From an uncultured Rubrivivax sp. (GTDB taxonomy: Bacteria > Pseudomonadota > Gammaproteobacteria > Burkholderiales > Burkholderiaceae_C): 5,025 nucleotides of DNA. The notes beneath the pieces are model-generated. The model saw only the letters and a program-made list of their open reading frames with translations. It was not told the origin of the DNA and ran no database searches. Positions 1 through 5,025 of this stretch are shown piece after piece. The position numbers were made by a program, and so were the translations under genes. How positions within the stretch are numbered: position 1 is the stretch's first letter; the number at the start of each line of letters is the position of its first letter. The stretch is from positions 1-5,025 of the forward strand of contig CALBTN010000352.1 in NCBI GenBank assembly GCA_937967345.1, written 5' to 3'.

Positions 1-47
1 CGAACTGCGGCAGCAGGCGCACCAGCGCCTGCGGGCGCGCTGGCCAT
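1..47 (-). CDS. Possible 5' end of a downstream gene, cut by the window edge
   Basis: An ATG at 47 to 45 follows directly after the TGA stop of the serine hydrolase gene, so a translationally coupled next gene is possible. It would begin MASAPAGAGAPAAAV, an Ala/Gly/Pro-rich start with no recognisable motif. However, third-position GC is low in this frame, while the neighbouring minus frame (a GTG start at 22 gives VRLLPQF) has G or C at every third position. The true start may therefore be that GTG, or the bases may be non-coding. No clear ribosome binding site precedes either candidate. Only about 15 codons are visible, so no function can be given. Confidence 0.3.
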   Translation of the reverse strand, partial: MASAPAGAGAPAAAV

Positions 48-1199
48 TCAGGCCGCGCTCAGCACGGCGCCAACCTGCTGGTACACCGCGGCCTCGAAGC
101 CGGCCAGGGTCTGCACCAGGCGCCGATCGAAGAACGGCAGCAACTGCGTCATCAGCACGCCGCCGATGCCCTTGGTGCGGTCGATCCAGTAGTACGAGTT
201 GTACAGGCCGGCCCAGTCGGCGCTGCCGCGGCTGCGCATGCCGGGCAGGTCGGCCAGCGTCAGGTGAAAGCCCAGGCCCCAGCCCTGCGCCACCGGCAGG
301 CTGGGCACGTCGTTCGACAGCGCCGGCTCGAATGACGTCATTACCGCCGGCAGCCGGATCGCGCCGAGCTGGTCTTGCAGCGCGAGCTGCACGGTGGCCG
401 GCTGCAGCACGCCCGCGCCGTCGTTCAGCCAGGCCTGCACGAACTTGGCGTAGTCCTGCACCGTGCCGTACGAGCCATGCCCGGCGGCGTCCCACTCGGG
501 CGGCGCGGCCGCGGCCAGTTCGGCCGGCGCCAGGCTGCCATCGGCCTGGCGCTGCATCACGCGCAGCAGCCGTTCGGCCTGGGCGTCGCTGGGCATGAAC
601 GACGAGTCGTGCATGCCCAGCGGGTCGTAGATGCGTTCGCGCAGCACGCGGCCCAGGTTGTCGCCGCTGATGTGCTCGACCACCAGCCCCAGCCAGTCGG
701 TATTGACGCCGTACTCCCACGCGGTGCCGGGGTCGTTGACCAGCGGCGCGTACAGGCTGCGCTTCAGCCCCGACAGCACGTTCGGCTCGCCGCTGAGCTG
801 GTGCCAGCGCTGCAGCTTGGCGTTGGTGAAGAAGTAGCCCAGCCCGGCGGTGTGCGTCATCAGCTGGCGCACCGTGGCCGCGCTGGCCGGCGCGCGCAGG
901 CGTGGCGTGTCGCCGTCGAAGCCTTCGAGCAGTGGCAGCCGGGCGAACTCGGGCAGGATCGACGCGACGCTGGCGTCCAGCGCCAGCCGGCCTTGCTCGA
1001 CCAGCTGCAGCGCCGCGGTGGTGGCCACCGCCTTGGTCATCGAGGCGTTGCGAAACAGCGTGTGCTTGTCGGCCTCGCCCGCGGCGTGGTGAAACAGCGC
1101 GCCGCGGCGGTCCACCACCATCGCCGCGATGCCGTGTGCGCAGCCCTGGGCTACCGCGTCGTCGAGCAGCGCCTTGATCGCCGAGCCATCGAAAGCCAT
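48..1199 (-). CDS. Serine hydrolase, beta-lactamase/EstB-like family (class C fold)
   Basis: The 383-residue protein belongs to the beta-lactamase-related serine hydrolases, which include esterases such as EstB, class C beta-lactamases and D-Ala-D-Ala peptidases. The catalytic SxxK motif is SMTK, with nucleophile Ser53 and general base Lys56. The second motif is YGVN at 163 to 166, with the probable catalytic Tyr163. Near the C-terminus W329-A-G331 sits where EstB-type esterases have a WxG sequence instead of the KTG of true beta-lactamases. That favours an esterase or amidase over antibiotic resistance, though the substrate cannot be read from sequence. RQLMTHTAGL at 111 to 120 and DPLGM at 192 to 196 are typical family segments. 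No signal peptide is visible, so a cytoplasmic location is inferred. The start was chosen because ATG 1199 has a good GAGGG ribosome binding site; the open frame continues upstream only by overlapping cutA. The length is normal for the family. Confidence 0.93.
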   Translation of the reverse strand: MAFDGSAIKALLDDAVAQGCAHGIAAMVVDRRGALFHHAAGEADKHTLFRNASMTKAVATTAALQLVEQGRLALDASVASILPEFARLPLLEGFDGDTPRLRAPASAATVRQLMTHTAGLGYFFTNAKLQRWHQLSGEPNVLSGLKRSLYAPLVNDPGTAWEYGVNTDWLGLVVEHISGDNLGRVLRERIYDPLGMHDSSFMPSDAQAERLLRVMQRQADGSLAPAELAAAAPPEWDAAGHGSYGTVQDYAKFVQAWLNDGAGVLQPATVQLALQDQLGAIRLPAVMTSFEPALSNDVPSLPVAQGWGLGFHLTLADLPGMRSRGSADWAGLYNSYYWIDRTKGIGGVLMTQLLPFFDRRLVQTLAGFEAAVYQQVGAVLSAA

Positions 1200-1205
1200 C
1201 GTCCG

Positions 1206-1210
1206 CCCTC
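1206..1210 (-). promoter_or_regulatory. Ribosome binding site of the serine hydrolase gene
   Basis: The minus strand reads GAGGG followed by a 6-base spacer (CGGACG) and ATG at 1199. This is the best Shine-Dalgarno match in the window. It decides the start of the serine hydrolase against in-frame upstream codons that would overlap cutA. Confidence 0.7.
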
Positions 1211-1236
1211 GTTCGTTGTGTGCCTGGGCCTGGCGC

Positions 1237-1593
1237 TCAGCGCCGGGCGGCGTCGGGCTGGCTGCACTGCTCGACCCAATTCGCGTAAGGGCCGTAGGCG
1301 GCGCTGGCGGCCCAGGCGTGGATCGCCGGCAGCTCGTACGGGTGCTGCGCGCGGATCGCCGCCTCGAGCGCGGCATAAGCGGCCGCCCGGGTCTTGAACA
1401 CGATGCGGTATTCGTCGTCGTGCTCGACCGCGTCGTGCCAACGGTAATAGCTTTCGATGCGCGAGATCTGCGCGCAGGCCGCCAGCCGCTGCCCGACCAT
1501 CGTGCGCGCCAGCGCGGTGGCCTGTTCGTGGCTGGCCACGGTGGTCGCGACCAACCACGGCAAGGTGGGGTGAGGCGTTGGCGGGGTGGGCAT
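1237..1593 (-). CDS. cutA: Divalent cation tolerance protein CutA (CutA1 family)
   Basis: The 118-residue protein is a full-length CutA1. The family forms very stable trimers with a ferredoxin-like fold, and was first linked to copper and other divalent metal tolerance in E. coli; its biochemical role remains unclear. Landmarks in order are the first strand WLVATTVAS (13 to 21), the LAACAQI segment with Cys40 (38 to 44), SYYRW (48 to 52), YRIVFKT (62 to 68), AQHPYELPAI (82 to 91) and the C-terminal YANWV (103 to 107). The chosen ATG at 1593 gives the usual family length with a short Pro/Thr-rich lead. A second in-frame ATG at 1635 would add 14 residues, and neither has a strong ribosome binding site. 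The gene lies 110 bases downstream of the membrane protein gene and 37 bases upstream of the serine hydrolase gene, so cotranscription is plausible. Confidence 0.95.
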   Translation of the reverse strand: MPTPPTPHPTLPWLVATTVASHEQATALARTMVGQRLAACAQISRIESYYRWHDAVEHDDEYRIVFKTRAAAYAALEAAIRAQHPYELPAIHAWAASAAYGPYANWVEQCSQPDAARR

Positions 1594-1656
1594 GGCGGTG
1601 GCTCGGTGCGGTGCCTGATGTGGTGCTTGGGGCATCGTAGCGTCGACGCGCAGGCG

Positions 1657-1696
1657 CGGGCCGACGCCCGGCGCAGCGCGGCGCTCGGGCGCCGCG
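1657..1696 (-). other. GC-rich paired hairpins after the membrane protein gene
   Basis: A perfect 8-base-pair inverted repeat (CGCGGCGC at 1677 to 1684, GCGCCGCG at 1689 to 1696, 4-base loop) begins 8 bases after the stop of the membrane protein gene. A second 5-base-pair stem with a 4-base loop lies at 1657 to 1670 and could extend imperfectly. No T-run follows on the minus strand, so this is not a canonical intrinsic terminator. It could pause polymerase, protect the mRNA end, or be chance in GC-rich DNA. It occupies the largest gap inside the minus-strand cluster. Confidence 0.3.
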
Positions 1697-1703
1697 GCGG
1701 CGA

Positions 1704-2297
1704 TCAGCGCGGGTCGCGCCGCAGCAGCGCGGCACACACCAGGCCGGCAAAGCCCAGCAGGCAAAGCCACTTGGCCGCGGCGACCGACGCCGACAGCGCA
1801 TACAGCCAGCCCAGGCCGAAGCGCGGTGCCGCGGTCAGCCAGCCGTGCAGCAGGTTCTCGGTCGCATCGAACAGCGCGGCCAACGGCAGTGCGGCTGCGG
1901 CCAGCGTCTGCCAGCGCGCGCCAAGCGGGCGGAACAGCGCGGTGTGGCGCGCCAGCAGCCAGCCGAAGACTGCGTAGGCGCCGAGCAGCGCAAAGTCCCA
2001 CGGCAGATGCGCGCGGTACAGCGCCAGCCCTTCGGGCCCCCAGGCATGCACCACCGCGCCGAACGCGCGCGGCGTCGCCGCGAACTGCAGCGCCAGCACC
2101 CCCGGGCGCAGCGGCCACAGCATCAGCGCCAGCGCGATCAGCAACGCGAGCGCAACCAGGCCGGCGGCGGCAACGGCGGCGCGCGGCATCGCCATCAGCG
2201 CCACCGATGCGCGTTGGCTGCCCTTGTCTGGGGGCCAGGGTGAAGGCCGTGCTGCCGCGGGTGGATCGCCGTCAGGTGCGCGGCGCGCATCGTTCAT
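1704..2297 (-). CDS. Multi-pass membrane protein of unknown function
   Basis: The 197-residue protein is not a family I can name. It has four likely transmembrane helices, at about residues 40 to 62, 100 to 117, 130 to 150 and 164 to 192. The third helix contains ALFDATENLL (141 to 150), with a buried-looking Asp and Glu-Asn pair reminiscent of other small bacterial membrane proteins of unknown role. An inner-membrane location is inferred. The start is uncertain. ATG 2297 lies 6 bases after the stop of the upstream hydrolase gene, consistent with operon organisation. However, the first 34 codons are Pro/Ala-rich with weak third-position GC bias, which becomes strong from about codon 31 onward. 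An in-frame ATG at 2195 (preceded by GGTGG) or 2189 would start just before helix 1 and may be the real start. The protein ends in the basic tail RRDPR. Confidence 0.8.
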   Translation of the reverse strand: MNDARRAPDGDPPAAARPSPWPPDKGSQRASVALMAMPRAAVAAAGLVALALLIALALMLWPLRPGVLALQFAATPRAFGAVVHAWGPEGLALYRAHLPWDFALLGAYAVFGWLLARHTALFRPLGARWQTLAAAALPLAALFDATENLLHGWLTAAPRFGLGWLYALSASVAAAKWLCLLGFAGLVCAALLRRDPR

Positions 2298-2303
2298 CGA
2301 CGC

Positions 2304-3104
2304 TCAGCGCTCGCGCGCGAGCCGCGCCGCGCTGAGGAAGTCGTGCAGCATCGCGCTGTCGTCGAAGCTGCCGTGCTCGGCGCTGTGGAACTCGGGGTGC
2401 CACTGCACTGCGGCCACGTAGCCCGGGCCGCTGCGGCGGATCGCCTCGATCAGGCCGTCGTCGCTGGAGCGCGCCTCGACCTCGAAGCCGTCGGCCAGGT
2501 CCTTGATGCCCTGGTGGTGGATGCTGTTGACGCGGGCGCGGCCCACCTGCGGATACAGCCGGGCCAGCCGCGTGCCGGGCATCACGTCGATGTCGTGGAA
2601 GTGGCGCTCGAAGCGCGGCACGTCGCGGTGCGACGCCGCATCGGGCCGTTGCATCGAGATGTCCTGCAGCAGCGTGCCGCCGTGCATCACGTTGAGCAGC
2701 TGAAAGCCGCGGCAGATGCCGAACACCGGTTTGCCCTGCGCGATGAAGGCGCGCGCCAGCGCCATCTCGTAGCGATCGCGCACCCGGTCGCCGCCCCAGT
2801 CGGGGTGCAGCGGGGTTTCGCCGTAGCTCTCGGGCGAGATGTCGTTGCCGCCTTGCAGCACCAGCGCGTCCAGCGCCTCGGCGAAGTGCGCGAGCTTGAT
2901 CTCGCTCTTGTGCACCAGGCTGTCGGCATCGGCCGCCGGCACCATCACCGGCAACGCGCCGCCGCCGATGATCCAGTGCGCGACCGATTGCTCCAGGAAG
3001 TGCAGCGTGCGCGTCCACACCCCGCCCAGGTCGAGCACCGGGCCTTCGGGGTAGTAGATGCGCGCGGACACGCCGATCAGCAGCCAGGGTCTTCGGTGCG
3101 GCAT
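2304..3104 (-). CDS. Gamma-glutamyl-gamma-aminobutyrate hydrolase family protein (class I glutamine amidotransferase-like, peptidase C26)
   Basis: The 266-residue protein matches the PuuD-like peptidase C26 family, which hydrolyses gamma-glutamyl amide bonds such as that of gamma-glutamyl-GABA in putrescine breakdown. The nucleophile elbow is FGICRGFQLLNV (128 to 139) with Cys131. The remaining triad residues are His236 and Glu238 in AVQWHPEF (232 to 239). QGGNDISP (84 to 91) and the NSIHHQGI loop (193 to 200) are family hallmarks. There is no synthetase domain and no signal peptide, so it is a stand-alone cytoplasmic hydrolase of normal length. The exact substrate is inferred, not shown; other gamma-glutamyl amines are possible. 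It is the first intact gene of the minus-strand cluster. About 700 bases upstream, on the same strand, is a probable glutamine synthetase C-terminal fragment, the expected partner enzyme in such pathways. No strong ribosome binding site precedes ATG 3104. Confidence 0.93.
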   Translation of the reverse strand: MPHRRPWLLIGVSARIYYPEGPVLDLGGVWTRTLHFLEQSVAHWIIGGGALPVMVPAADADSLVHKSEIKLAHFAEALDALVLQGGNDISPESYGETPLHPDWGGDRVRDRYEMALARAFIAQGKPVFGICRGFQLLNVMHGGTLLQDISMQRPDAASHRDVPRFERHFHDIDVMPGTRLARLYPQVGRARVNSIHHQGIKDLADGFEVEARSSDDGLIEAIRRSGPGYVAAVQWHPEFHSAEHGSFDDSAMLHDFLSAARLARER

Positions 3105-3117
3105 GGTGTCGCGCCCG

Positions 3118-3288
3118 TCAGCTTGCCTGGCGCTGCAGGCGTTCGCCGTCGGCCGCGCTGGCCGGCCGCGACGGGGTGTGCTGGATGAAGCCGGCCGCTG
3201 TCGCTTGTGACCGCAGCGGCAGCGGCCCGGCCTGGACGCCTTGGCGGGCCAGGCCGCCTTGAATGCCGATGAGGGATGCGATCTTCAC
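3118..3288 (-). CDS. Candidate small gene or 3' gene remnant, unrecognised
   Basis: A minus-strand frame ending with TGA at 3120 to 3118 stays open back to a TGA at 3429 to 3427, with high third-position GC (about 80 percent by eye), which suggests present or past coding. There is no ATG. The only reasonable start is GTG at 3288, giving 56 residues that begin (M)KIASLIGIQGGLARQ and end GERLQRQAS. Codons further upstream (for example FVDGP just before the GTG) look equally coding-like, so this may be the 3' end of a decayed longer gene. The stop lies 13 bases before the start of the gamma-glutamyl hydrolase gene, on the same strand. I recognise no family, transmembrane segment or motif. It could also be a composition-driven open frame. 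Confidence 0.3.
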   Translation of the reverse strand: MKIASLIGIQGGLARQGVQAGPLPLRSQATAAGFIQHTPSRPASAADGERLQRQAS

Positions 3289-3426
3289 CGGCCCGTCAAC
3301 GAAGCTGCGTGTGCCGCCGTTGACGCCGGCGCCAGTGCGTCGAGCCCGCGCGGCACGGCCTGGTGGCTGGGTGCCGGCGCCGCACGGGATCGGCGCGGGA
3401 AAGGCGAGGAGCGTGATCGCCGTGCT

Positions 3427-3755
3427 TCACGGGTGCTCGGCCGCAACGCCGGAACTTGCCCGCCAATGCCGGCGTGCCGAATTGCTCGAGCAGCGGCCCG
3501 TCGGGTTGGATGTCGAGGTAGGTGCCGGCCGAAGTAGCTGAACGCGGTGATCGGTGCGCCAACGCGCCGCTCGTGGCCGGCGGCTTCGAGCGTCAGCGCG
3601 TCCACGCTGACCGTCAGCCGCGTGCCGGGCTTGGCGCAATCCGCGGCCCAGGTGCCGGCATGCTTGTTCAGCATCTCGACATCCTTCGGGCTTTGCTGCG
3701 CCAGTGCCGGCAGTGCCAGCGCCAGCAGCAGGGTCGAGGCGGCGCTGCGCGACAT
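3427..3755 (-). pseudogene. Broken gene for a small secreted protein (frame change, probable internal deletion)
   Basis: From ATG 3755 the minus strand encodes a clear signal peptide: MSRS, a Leu/Ala-rich core and ALPALA, with probable cleavage after Ala19. A sensible mature part follows (AGTWAADCAKPGTRLTV at 33 to 49) and runs to SYFG (73 to 76). Beyond the Gly codon at 3530 to 3528 that frame turns into Arg/His/Pro-rich sequence. A convincing continuation (GTYLDIQPDGPLLEQFG, then ALAGKFRRC) appears in another frame from 3526 down to 3443. A single-base change alone would give a protein of about 105 residues. From memory, similar Burkholderiales periplasmic proteins have some 30 more residues between the YFG and the GxYL segments and end at or near the RC pair, so an internal deletion is likely; I cannot verify this here. 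Function is unknown. The 3' boundary is set at the next TGA (3429 to 3427), which lies in a third frame. Confidence 0.6.
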
Positions 3756-3792
3756 CGGGTTCTACGTGCCGGCGTGGCCGGGTTGCCGTTCG

Positions 3793-3933
3793 CATGAGTT
3801 CGAAGTATCGCTTCAGCTTCCAATCCGTGACGCCGTCCGGCCATTGAGGCGACGGCGCTTCGCGTGCTGCCGTGAAGTGCTCGACGAAGCCGTCGCCGAG
3901 ACCGCTGCGCGCGGCATGACTTCGGTCCCTTGC
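3793..3933 (-). pseudogene. C-terminal remnant of a glutamine synthetase family gene
   Basis: The minus strand encodes LGDGFVEHFTAARE, a 9-residue divergent stretch, and then VTDWKLKRYFELM. Glutamine synthetase family enzymes of the PuuA-like and related types end in a helix with the pattern FV-x-H/Y-x(2-4)-A-x-R-E, about ten residues, then VTDW-x3-R-YFE and a hydrophobic residue. The spacing from FVEH to VTDW here matches my recollection of that tail. Only about 45 residues remain. The catalytic domain is absent, and sequence upstream on this strand passes into the region before the oppositely oriented kinase. There is no stop directly after the usual end; the frame runs on out of frame into the secreted-protein gene. 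The match is by pattern memory and the family assignment is inference. Confidence 0.5.
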
Positions 3934-3998
3934 CTGGTGTCGGCGATCCCTGCGGCGCCGCTGCGCTGGCGATCGTTCTTCGCTGCCGTGGCGTGGGC

Positions 3999-4004
3999 TA
4001 TGCT
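3999..4004 (+). promoter_or_regulatory. Possible -10 element for the kinase gene
   Basis: TATGCT at 3999 to 4004 shares 4 of 6 bases with the sigma70 consensus TATAAT and lies 34 bases before the kinase ATG, which would give a leader of roughly 25 to 30 bases. A -35 match 17 bases upstream (TTCTTC at 3976 to 3981) is poor. The site stands out only because the surrounding DNA is so GC-rich. Confidence 0.3.
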
Positions 4005-4038
4005 CGCCGCCGCCCACGCACAACCCCCAGGCCCTTCC

Positions 4039-4980
4039 ATGACGCTGCGCGCCGCGATTGCCGCTTCGATGGCCTACGACACCATCATGGTGTTCGAAGG
4101 CCAGTTCACCGACCACATCCTTCCCGACCAGATCCACAAGATCAACCTGTCGTTCCTGTCGCCGCGCATGCGCCGCGAGTACGGCGGCTGTGCCGGCAAC
4201 ATCGCCTACAACTACCAGCTGGTCGGCGGCGAGCCGGTGCCCATCGGCATGGTCGGCGACGACTTCGGCCCCTACCTCGAGCATTTCCAGCGCCAGGGCA
4301 TCGACACACGCTGCCTGGTGCAGGCCAAGGACAGCTACACCGCGCAGTGTTTCATCGTCACCGACCTGCACAACAACCAGCTCGCCGGCTTCCACCCGGG
4401 TGCGATGGAGCGCTCGGCGCAGATCGCGGTGGCGCAGGCCGGCCGCGTCGCCTGCGGTCTGGTCGGCCCCGACGCGAAGGACGCGATGCAGCTGCACACG
4501 CGGCAGATGGCCGCGGCCGGCGTGCCCTTCATCCTCGATCCGGGGCAGAACATCTTGCTGTTCAGCGGACCCGAGCTGCTCGAGCTGATCGGCCAGGCGC
4601 CGGTGCTGGTGTGCAACGACTACGAGGCCGAGCTGGTGGCCGACAAGACCGGGTTGGCGCTCGAGCAACTGGCGCGACGGGTGGACACGCTGATCGTCAC
4701 GCGCGGCGCCGAGGGCTCGTGGGTGCACCAGCGCGGCGAGCGCCATGAAGTGGTGCCGGTGCGCGCGCGCGACGTGAAAGACCCCACCGGCTGCGGCGAC
4801 GCCTATCGCGCCGGGCTGCTGCTGGCGCTGGCCAAGGACGTGCCGCTGATCCAGGGCGCGCAGCTGGGCAGCGTGCTGGGTGCGATCAAGATCGCGGTGC
4901 AGGGTTGCCAGAACCATCGACCGACGCTGGCCGAGATTCGCGCCGACTTCGAGGCCCACTACGGCGCCTGGCCGTTCTAG
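4039..4980 (+). CDS. PfkB-family carbohydrate/nucleoside kinase (adenosine kinase-like)
   Basis: The 313-residue protein is a ribokinase-fold (PfkB) kinase, which transfers phosphate from ATP to a sugar or nucleoside hydroxyl. The first PfkB signature region is YGGCAGNIAYNYQLVGG (48 to 64). The second is DPTGCGDAYRAGLL (248 to 261), containing the anion hole GCGD and the catalytic base Asp254. Other landmarks are YDTIMVFEG (13 to 21), HILPDQIHKINLSFL (26 to 40), FHPGAM (118 to 123), the CNDYEAEL stretch (192 to 199) and the TRGAEG turn (221 to 226). The HILPDQIH segment and overall style match Burkholderiales kinases annotated as carbohydrate or adenosine kinases; the substrate cannot be fixed from sequence. 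ATG 4039 gives the usual family N-terminus, with only a weak AGG ribosome binding site 8 bases away. An in-frame ATG at 4000 would add 13 residues unlike the family. The expected Gly of the first strand (typically ICGS) is replaced in IAAS (7 to 10). The gene is transcribed away from the minus-strand cluster. Confidence 0.92.
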   Translation: MTLRAAIAASMAYDTIMVFEGQFTDHILPDQIHKINLSFLSPRMRREYGGCAGNIAYNYQLVGGEPVPIGMVGDDFGPYLEHFQRQGIDTRCLVQAKDSYTAQCFIVTDLHNNQLAGFHPGAMERSAQIAVAQAGRVACGLVGPDAKDAMQLHTRQMAAAGVPFILDPGQNILLFSGPELLELIGQAPVLVCNDYEAELVADKTGLALEQLARRVDTLIVTRGAEGSWVHQRGERHEVVPVRARDVKDPTGCGDAYRAGLLLALAKDVPLIQGAQLGSVLGAIKIAVQGCQNHRPTLAEIRADFEAHYGAWPF

Positions 4981-5014
4981 GCGCTGCCGATTCCCGCTTT
5001 CAGGGACAGGCTTC

Positions 5015-5019
5015 AGGGA
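5015..5019 (+). promoter_or_regulatory. Possible ribosome binding site for a gene starting beyond the window
   Basis: AGGGA at 5015 to 5019 lies 6 bases before the window end, the right spacing for a start codon immediately outside. It is part of a TTCAGGGA direct repeat (4999 to 5006 and 5012 to 5019). Nothing else is recognisable after the kinase stop, and no terminator hairpin is seen. Confidence 0.2.
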
Positions 5020-5025
5020 TAGAAC

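Noticed and set aside
48..1199. The serine hydrolase as an antibiotic resistance beta-lactamase
   Set aside because: It lacks a signal peptide and has WAG where class C beta-lactamases have KTG, which fits the EstB-type esterase branch better.
375..1397. A 340-codon open frame on the plus strand opposite the serine hydrolase
   Set aside because: It is an antisense frame over a gene with an intact SxxK motif; the translation is rich in Arg, Ala, His and Gln and has no family motifs.
1237..2118. A long minus-strand frame that would fuse about 175 residues to the N-terminus of CutA
   Set aside because: The extra part is an Arg/Ala-rich out-of-frame reading of the membrane protein gene; CutA proteins are normally about 105 to 120 residues, which fits the ATG at 1593.
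2343..3188. A 281-codon plus-strand frame opposite the gamma-glutamyl hydrolase
   Set aside because: It mirrors the hydrolase codons, contains no recognisable motif and crosses both ends of the gene without its own ribosome binding site.
3547..4038. In-frame upstream extension of the kinase by 164 codons
   Set aside because: The extension overlaps the secreted-protein and glutamine synthetase remnants on the other strand and does not resemble any kinase N-terminus; ATG 4039 gives the normal family length.
3427..4959. A 510-codon open frame on the minus strand opposite the kinase
   Set aside because: It is mostly the antisense image of the PfkB kinase, which has clear signatures on the plus strand. 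Only the short 3793 to 3933 part looks like real former coding sequence, and the remainder is a high-GC artefact.
4999..5019. TTCAGGGA direct repeat as a binding site or attachment site
   Set aside because: Two 8-base copies in a short edge sequence are too little to support a site, and no integrase or mobile gene is present; part of it is better read as a possible ribosome binding site.

Overview
The window is GC-rich (roughly 70 percent by eye), with strong G/C preference at third codon positions. Its gene repertoire fits a betaproteobacterium of the order Burkholderiales, perhaps a Leptothrix/Rubrivivax/Piscinibacter-type organism. That placement is inferred from protein style and composition; no rRNA or other marker is present. 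I see no tRNA, rRNA, CRISPR array, insertion sequence, integrase or phage gene.

Positions 1 to 3104 hold a tightly packed minus-strand cluster. In transcription order it contains a class I glutamine amidotransferase-like gamma-glutamyl hydrolase (3104 to 2304), a small multi-pass membrane protein of unknown function (2297 to 1704), a CutA1-type protein (1593 to 1237) and a serine hydrolase of the beta-lactamase/EstB type (1199 to 48). A further gene may begin at 47 and run out of the window. Gaps are 6, 110 and 37 bases, and a possible further start lies directly after the last stop, so cotranscription is likely. No shared pathway is evident, and the cluster may simply be housekeeping.

Positions 3105 to about 4038 hold no intact recognisable gene. 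Three coding-looking pieces lie there on the minus strand. The first is an open frame ending at 3118 that could be a small gene or a 3' gene remnant. The second is a secreted protein broken by a frame change near 3527. The third is a short stretch at about 3793 to 3933 that looks like the last 45 or so residues of a glutamine synthetase family protein, with the rest of that gene missing. Because glutamine synthetase/PuuA-like and PuuD-like genes are often neighbours, this may be the scar of a former gamma-glutamylation operon that kept its hydrolase.

Positions 4039 to 4980 carry, on the plus strand, an intact PfkB-family sugar or nucleoside kinase transcribed away from the minus-strand cluster. 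A possible -10 element lies just upstream. The last 45 bases contain no gene but may include the ribosome binding site of one starting beyond the edge.

I did not find a convincing new biological system. The most informative part is the eroded stretch between the kinase and the hydrolase.
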